DNA of 28,600 nt from an uncultured Christensenella sp. (GTDB lineage: Bacteria > Bacillota > Clostridia > Christensenellales > UBA1242): contig CAJUBT010000012.1 in NCBI GenBank assembly GCA_910584815.1, positions 12,950 through 41,549 of the forward strand, read 5' to 3'. Of this stretch, positions 24,532 to 28,600 are shown piece after piece. Within the stretch, counting starts at the first letter, position 1. Every line of letters begins with the position of its first letter. The translations under genes and the position numbers were made by a program. The notes beneath the pieces are model-generated. The model did no database searches. It saw nothing but the letters and a program-made list of their open reading frames with translations, and was not told the DNA's origin.

Positions 24532-25839
24532 ATTCAAAAAGTTTCTATTATAGGCGCAGGGCTAGCTGGTTGCGAGGCAACATATCAACTTGCAAAAAGA
24601 GGGATTAAAGTAGATTTATATGATATCAAACCAAATAAATTTACTCCAGCTCATTCAAACCCAAATTTTGCAGAAATAGTTTGTAGCAATAGTTTAAAAT
24701 CTACTGATGAAACAACAGCATCGGGGTTGTTAAAAAAAGAACTAGAAATATTAGATAGTTTATTGCTTAAAACTGCCTACACTTGTAGTGTGCCTGCTGG
24801 TAATGCACTTGCAGTAGATAGAGAGAAGTTTTCTTCTCTTATAACCAAAAAAATTAAAAGTTTTAAAAATGTTAATTTTATAACTAAAGAAATAGAAACT
24901 TTACCAGAGGGGATTGTTATAATCGCAACAGGACCTTTAACAACAAGTAAATTATCTAGTTACATAGCAAGTAAATTTAATTTTACTAACCTTTATTTTT
25001 ATGATGCTTCTAGCCCTATTGTAGAAGGTAGCACAATAGATAAAAATCTTTCATTTATAAAAGATAGATACGATAAAGGTTCAGGTGATTATATTAATTG
25101 TCCTATGAATAAAGAAGAATACTTAACTTTTTATAACGAACTTGTTAACGCAAAAAAAGTAGAACTTAAAAATTTTGAAAAAAAAGAAATTTTTGAGGGT
25201 TGTATGCCTATAGAAGTTATGGCAAGCAGAGGTGAAGATTCACTAAGATATGGGCCATTAAAACCCGTTGGTTTAGACAATCCAATAACTAAACAAAAAT
25301 ATTATGCTGTTGTGCAGTTAAGAAAAGAAGATAACGAAAACAACCTATTTAACCTTGTTGGTTTCCAAACCAATTTAACTTTTCCAGAGCAGAAAAGAGT
25401 TTTTAGCTTAATTCCAGCTTTAAAAAATGCAAATTTTGTTAAATACGGCGTTATGCACCGTAACACCTATATTAACGCCCCACAAGTTATAGATGGAACT
25501 TTTAAAGCGAAATCAGACAATAACATTTATTTTGCAGGGCAACTTAGTGGAGTGGAAGGCTATATGGAAAGTATTATGAGTGGACTAATTGCTGGCATTA
25601 ATGCATATCTTAGTTTAGAAAACAAACCTCCAGTAAATTTGTCGCCAAAAACTATGATAGGTGCTATAATAAACTACATAACAACGCCAACATCAAATTT
25701 TCAACCTATGAATGCGAATTTTGGAATTGTTTCACCTTTAGATAAGGTTATTAAAGATAATAAACTAAAGAAACAAGAAATTTCAAAGCGTGCAATAATT
25801 GAGGTAACCAATTTAGCAAATCAACTAAAAATCAATTAA
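24532..25839 (+). CDS. trmFO: methylenetetrahydrofolate-tRNA-(uracil-5-)-methyltransferase TrmFO, ATT start
   Basis: Makes ribothymidine-54 in tRNA from methylenetetrahydrofolate and FADH2, the Gram-positive alternative to TrmA. From ATT 24532 the protein is 435 residues, the usual length. It contains the FAD loop VSIIGAGLAGCEA (4-16), PAHSNP, FAEIVCSNSLKS with Cys51, IATGPLTT, FEGCMPIEVMA with Cys224, then GYMESIMSGLIAG. An in-frame TAA at 24523-24525 leaves only two codons (ACT, AAA) before this ATT, and no ATG, GTG or TTG comes before 24727. Starting at 24727 would delete the FAD motif and Cys51. GAAGAAGG (24515-24522) lies nine bases before ATT. Initiation at AUU, or a sequencing error in an ATG, is thus inferred. 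It keeps the topA-trmFO-hslV order, but the usual xerC (codV) is absent. Confidence 0.93.
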   Translation: MQKVSIIGAGLAGCEATYQLAKRGIKVDLYDIKPNKFTPAHSNPNFAEIVCSNSLKSTDETTASGLLKKELEILDSLLLKTAYTCSVPAGNALAVDREKFSSLITKKIKSFKNVNFITKEIETLPEGIVIIATGPLTTSKLSSYIASKFNFTNLYFYDASSPIVEGSTIDKNLSFIKDRYDKGSGDYINCPMNKEEYLTFYNELVNAKKVELKNFEKKEIFEGCMPIEVMASRGEDSLRYGPLKPVGLDNPITKQKYYAVVQLRKEDNENNLFNLVGFQTNLTFPEQKRVFSLIPALKNANFVKYGVMHRNTYINAPQVIDGTFKAKSDNNIYFAGQLSGVEGYMESIMSGLIAGINAYLSLENKPPVNLSPKTMIGAIINYITTPTSNFQPMNANFGIVSPLDKVIKDNKLKKQEISKRAIIEVTNLANQLKIN

Positions 25840-26054
25840 ATATATTTTTAAAATAACAATTATTTAATTTATTAAAATTTTAATTTTATTAAATATTCTA
25901 ATTTTTTAAAAAACTTTAACATATTTATAACAAATCATTAACTTAAATGTGTTATATTAAATTGTTTTTTAAGGTAAAAATATAAAAAAAATAAATTTTA
26001 TAAAATTAAACTTGAAAAATAAACAATAATATTACCCCCAAAGGAGATGTATTT

Positions 26055-26591
26055 ATGGAAGATATAAGAAGCACAACTATTGTTGCTGTAAAAAGAGATG
26101 GCAAAACTGCCATTGCAGGAGATGGGCAAGTAACAGCTGGTGAAAAATTTATAATTAAAAATAATGCAAGAAAAGTTAGAAGGATATATAACGATAAAGT
26201 TGTTATTGGTTTTGCAGGTTCAGCGGCCGATGCCTTTAGTTTATCCAATAAATTTGAAGAACTATTGCAAAAGTTTAGTGGCAACCTTATGCGTAGTGCA
26301 GTTGAACTTGCAATAGGATTTAGGGAAGATAAATATGCTCGTCGTTTAGATGCGCTTATGCTTGTTGCAGATAAAGATAATTTGTTATATGTTTCTGGTA
26401 ATGGAGATGTTTTTGAACCAGAGTATGGTGTAGCCGCAATTGGAAGTGGCGAATTTTATGCTCTTGCAGCCTCTAGGGCTTTAATAGAAAACACAAACCT
26501 CAGTGCTAAAGATATTGCTCTTAAAGCTTTAAAAATAACAAGTGACATCTGCGTGTTTACAAATGGCAATGTAACAATCGAGGAGGTATAG
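26055..26591 (+). CDS. hslV: ATP-dependent protease subunit HslV (ClpQ)
   Basis: Proteasome-like peptidase that forms double hexamers capped by HslU. The 178-residue protein contains TTIVAVKRDGKTAIAGDGQVT at residues 7-27, then NARKVRRIYNDKVVIGFAGS, ARRLDALMLVAD, VAAIGSGEFYALAA and SDICVFTNG, all family motifs. The nucleophile should be Thr7, exposed by removal of the six residues MEDIRS. In B. subtilis ClpQ the equivalent prefix begins Met-Ser and that Ser is reported as nucleophile; here residue 2 is Glu, so that mode is unavailable. AAAGGAGATG at 26040-26049 precedes ATG. Four bases separate it from hslU, whose ribosome site lies in the end of hslV. Confidence 0.96.
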   Translation: MEDIRSTTIVAVKRDGKTAIAGDGQVTAGEKFIIKNNARKVRRIYNDKVVIGFAGSAADAFSLSNKFEELLQKFSGNLMRSAVELAIGFREDKYARRLDALMLVADKDNLLYVSGNGDVFEPEYGVAAIGSGEFYALAASRALIENTNLSAKDIALKALKITSDICVFTNGNVTIEEV

Positions 26592-26595
26592 TTTA

Positions 26596-27915
26596 ATGAA
26601 TTTAACACCAAAACAAATAGTAGAAGAACTTAACAAATATATTATCGGGCAAGATAAAGCAAAAAAAGCAGTTGCAATTTCTTTAAGAAATAGATATAGG
26701 CGTTCAAAACTTCCAAAAAATATGCAAGAAGAAATTACTCCTAAAAATATAATAATGAAAGGTCCAACAGGGGTTGGTAAAACAGAAATTGCAAGAAGAC
26801 TTGCAAAACTTGTAAAAGCACCTTTTATTAAAATTGAAGCAACTAAATATACCGAAGTTGGTTATGTAGGCAGAGATGTTGAAAGTATGGTAAGAGATTT
26901 AGTTGAGGCTTCTGTAAGGCTTGTTAAAGATGAAAAATATAATGAAGTAATTGAAAAAGTAAAACCTAATGTAGATAAAAGACTTTTTGATTTGATTTAT
27001 CCAATTAAAAAAAGCACTGTAGATGGTGTTGATGTAAATGGAGAAGAATTTAAAGACCATATTAAAAACAACCTAATTGCAGGTAAATACGATGAAGATT
27101 ATGTTGAAATGGAAGTTAAAGAAGCTCCAAAATCTTTTGAAATGATGCCTGGCAATGGTATGGAAATAAATATTGGGGATATGCTAGGCGGAATTTTTCC
27201 TGGTAAAAGAAAAAAACGTAAACTTACAATTAAAGAAGCCAGAGAAATTTTAAACCTTGAAGAATGCGAAAAACTAATTGATATGGACACCGTTAAAACT
27301 GAGGCTATAAGAAGGGCTGAACAAGAAGGTATTATTTTTATAGATGAAATAGATAAAATTGCAGGTGGCACAGGTAGGTCTAATGGTCCTGAAGTAAGTA
27401 GAGAAGGTGTTCAAAGAGATATTTTACCTATAGTTGAAGGTTGCACAGTCAACACAAAATATGGCATTGTAAAAACTGACTATATTTTATTCATAGCAGC
27501 AGGAGCCTTTCATATTTCAAAGGTTGAAGATTTAATTCCAGAACTACAAGGTAGATTCCCAATAAGAGTAGAATTAGATAATTTAACTGCAAAAGAATTT
27601 TATAAAATTTTAACAGAACCTAAAAACGCTGTAACCTTGCAATATCAAGAACTTCTTAAAGTAGATAATATAAACTTAATATTTAATAAAGAAGCATTGC
27701 AAGAAATTGCTAGGTATGCAGAACAAGAAAATGAAACAAAAGAAAATCTTGGTGCTAGAAGATTGCACACAATTCTTGAAATGCTATTAGAAGATGTTAG
27801 TTTCAACGCTAGTGGCGACCATCCAATGACGGATGTTACAATAGATAAAGCCTATGTAACCAAAGCATTTGCAAACTTCGATAAAGAACACGATTTAAGA
27901 AAATATGTTTTGTAA
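26596..27915 (+). CDS. hslU: ATP-dependent protease ATPase subunit HslU (ClpY)
   Basis: AAA+ unfoldase that feeds substrates into HslV. The 439 residues show Walker A GPTGVGKT (56-63), the ATKYTEVGYVGRDVESMVRDLVE pore-region segment, an intermediate (I) domain at about 110-230 with an unusually glycine/lysine-rich part near FEMMPGNGMEINIGDMLGG, Walker B IIFIDEID (246-253), the SREGVQRDILPIVEG segment, sensor 1 FIAAGAFH and PELQGRFPIRVEL. The C-terminal DLRKYVL matches the tail that inserts into HslV. GAGGAGG at 26579-26585 precedes ATG 26596. In B. subtilis codY follows; here trxA follows after 278 bases and no CodY gene is present. Confidence 0.97.
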   Translation: MNLTPKQIVEELNKYIIGQDKAKKAVAISLRNRYRRSKLPKNMQEEITPKNIIMKGPTGVGKTEIARRLAKLVKAPFIKIEATKYTEVGYVGRDVESMVRDLVEASVRLVKDEKYNEVIEKVKPNVDKRLFDLIYPIKKSTVDGVDVNGEEFKDHIKNNLIAGKYDEDYVEMEVKEAPKSFEMMPGNGMEINIGDMLGGIFPGKRKKRKLTIKEAREILNLEECEKLIDMDTVKTEAIRRAEQEGIIFIDEIDKIAGGTGRSNGPEVSREGVQRDILPIVEGCTVNTKYGIVKTDYILFIAAGAFHISKVEDLIPELQGRFPIRVELDNLTAKEFYKILTEPKNAVTLQYQELLKVDNINLIFNKEALQEIARYAEQENETKENLGARRLHTILEMLLEDVSFNASGDHPMTDVTIDKAYVTKAFANFDKEHDLRKYVL

Positions 27916-27937
27916 ATTCTTTGAATTAGAATTTTTT
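27914..27937 (+). terminator. possible weak terminator after hslU
   Basis: AAATTCT (27914-27920) pairs with AGAATTT (27928-27934) around a seven-base loop, followed by T to 27937. It overlaps the stop codon and has a single G-C pair, so it would be weak. The remaining gap to trxA is AT-rich and contains a TATAAT at 27951-27956 without a fitting -35. Confidence 0.4.
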
Positions 27938-28193
27938 CAATGTTTTGTAATATAATACTAATAATTATTTTACATTTATCTGCAAATTTTGTTATTATAT
28001 TAAGGTAAATTAAAGTTTAAATATATGTAAAATTGTTTATATAAAAAATAAGTTACATATCAAAACTTTATTTAACTCAAATTAAAATTATATTTTTATA
28101 AATAAAGTTATAAAATACATAACTATAACAAAATTTTAAAGTTAATTTTATAAAATGTAAAAAATTAATTTAGTTATTCTAAGGAGATTATAA

Positions 28194-28517
28194 ATGGAAT
28201 TAAAAGAAGTAAATGCAGAAAATTTCGAAGACAGTGTAACAAAAACTGATAATGTTGTTCTTATAGATTTTTATGCCTCTTGGTGTGGCCCTTGTAGAAT
28301 GTTAAGCCCAATTATTGAAGAGTTAAACGATGAAATTGGCGATAGTGTTGATATGTATAAAGTTAACATAGATGATAACTTAGAAATTGCAAAACAACAA
28401 AATGTGTTAAGTGTTCCAACTTTAATTTTATTTAAGAATGGAGAAGAAGTATCTCGCCTTGTAGGTCTAAGGCAAAAATCTCAAATTAAAGAAGCAATTT
28501 CTAAAGTTCAAAAATAG
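28194..28517 (+). CDS. trxA: thioredoxin
   Basis: Small cytoplasmic dithiol oxidoreductase that reduces protein disulfides, recycled by thioredoxin reductase. The 107 residues are the full family length. VVLIDFYASWCGPCRMLSPI carries the active site WCGPC (30-34), the conserved Asp of the buried pair is Asp25 in LIDF, cis-Pro75 occurs in SVPTLILF, and FKNGEEV.RLVG closes the fold. AAGGAG at 28181-28186 precedes ATG 28194. It is followed by its own terminator, so it is probably a single-gene unit or the end of the hsl transcript. It replaces codY in the usual order. Confidence 0.97.
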   Translation: MELKEVNAENFEDSVTKTDNVVLIDFYASWCGPCRMLSPIIEELNDEIGDSVDMYKVNIDDNLEIAKQQNVLSVPTLILFKNGEEVSRLVGLRQKSQIKEAISKVQK

Positions 28518-28523
28518 AAATTA

Positions 28524-28552
28524 AAAAAAGCACTTTTTAAAAGTGTTTTTTT
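28524..28552 (+). terminator. intrinsic terminator after trxA
   Basis: The stem 28524-28536 pairs with 28540-28552 through 13 pairs, including a G-U, around a three-base loop; its centre is CACTTT/AAAGTG. A run of seven T ends it at 28552. It lies seven bases after the trxA stop. Confidence 0.75.
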
Positions 28553-28564
28553 ATTGTAATATAA

Positions 28565-28587
28565 AACCACCAGATAGTCTGGTGGTT
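28565..28587 (-). terminator. terminator of a convergent gene beyond the window
   Basis: AACCACCAGA (28565-28574) and TCTGGTGGTT (28578-28587) form a perfect 10-bp stem with a three-base loop, the most GC-rich element of any gap here. On the minus strand it is followed by TTAT, so it reads as the terminator of a minus-strand gene lying right of 28600. On the plus strand no T run follows. Confidence 0.6.
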
Positions 28588-28600
28588 CATTTTAGGTTTA

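Noticed and set aside
1..28600. CRISPR array, transposon, prophage, toxin-antitoxin or defence system
   Set aside because: No spaced direct repeats, no transposase or integrase motifs, no terminal inverted repeats, and all substantial ORFs are accounted for.

Overview
The window is about 28.6 kb of very AT-rich chromosome. All genes lie on the plus strand, start mostly with ATG behind AAGGAGG-like ribosome binding sites, and stop mostly with TAA. TGA is used as a stop (plsX, rimM) and tryptophan is TGG, so the standard bacterial code applies. Gene content and order match the core block of Bacillota: plsX-rnc-smc-ftsY-ylxM-ffh-rpsP-khpA-rimM-trmD, ylqF-rnhB, rplS, and dprA-topA-trmFO-hslV-hslU, the same succession as in Bacillus subtilis. 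Lysine/diaminopimelate genes and a lipoprotein signal point to a walled Gram-positive cell rather than a mollicute. My best guess is an uncultured low-GC clostridial-type or related gut lineage; the exact order cannot be told by eye.

Layout. Positions 1-63: tail of an upstream gene (perhaps dapA). 301-2435: dapB and lysC, closed by a terminator. 2559-4313: promoter, then overlapping plsX and rnc. 4519-9288: smc (TTG start) and ftsY, each behind an AT-rich gap. 9498-11244: a strong promoter carrying a perfect 15-bp inverted repeat, then ylxM and ffh. 11514-13287: rpsP, khpA, rimM, trmD. 13435-15305: three accessory genes (degenerate Ppx/GppA-like protein, GNAT acetyltransferase, Dabb protein) sitting where rplS is expected. 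15367-17512: rbgA, rnhB, yraN. 17597-18556: unknown lipoprotein. 18679-19020: rplS with its own promoter and terminator. 19257-21968: comM and dprA (DNA uptake and recombination). 22166-24259: topA. 24532-25839: trmFO, apparently starting at the rare codon ATT. 26055-27915: hslV-hslU. 28194-28517: trxA, followed by a terminator and by the terminator of a convergent gene outside the window.

The genes serve lysine and phospholipid synthesis, chromosome condensation, co-translational membrane targeting, ribosome assembly, tRNA modification, DNA topology, transformation and proteolysis. I see no mobile element, CRISPR array, tRNA, rRNA, phage gene or defence system. I do not find a wholly new system here. 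The observations most worth checking are the ATT start of trmFO, the promoter-embedded palindrome before ylxM-ffh, the active-site loss in the Ppx-like protein, the HslV propeptide, and the gene insertions and losses relative to the conserved order.
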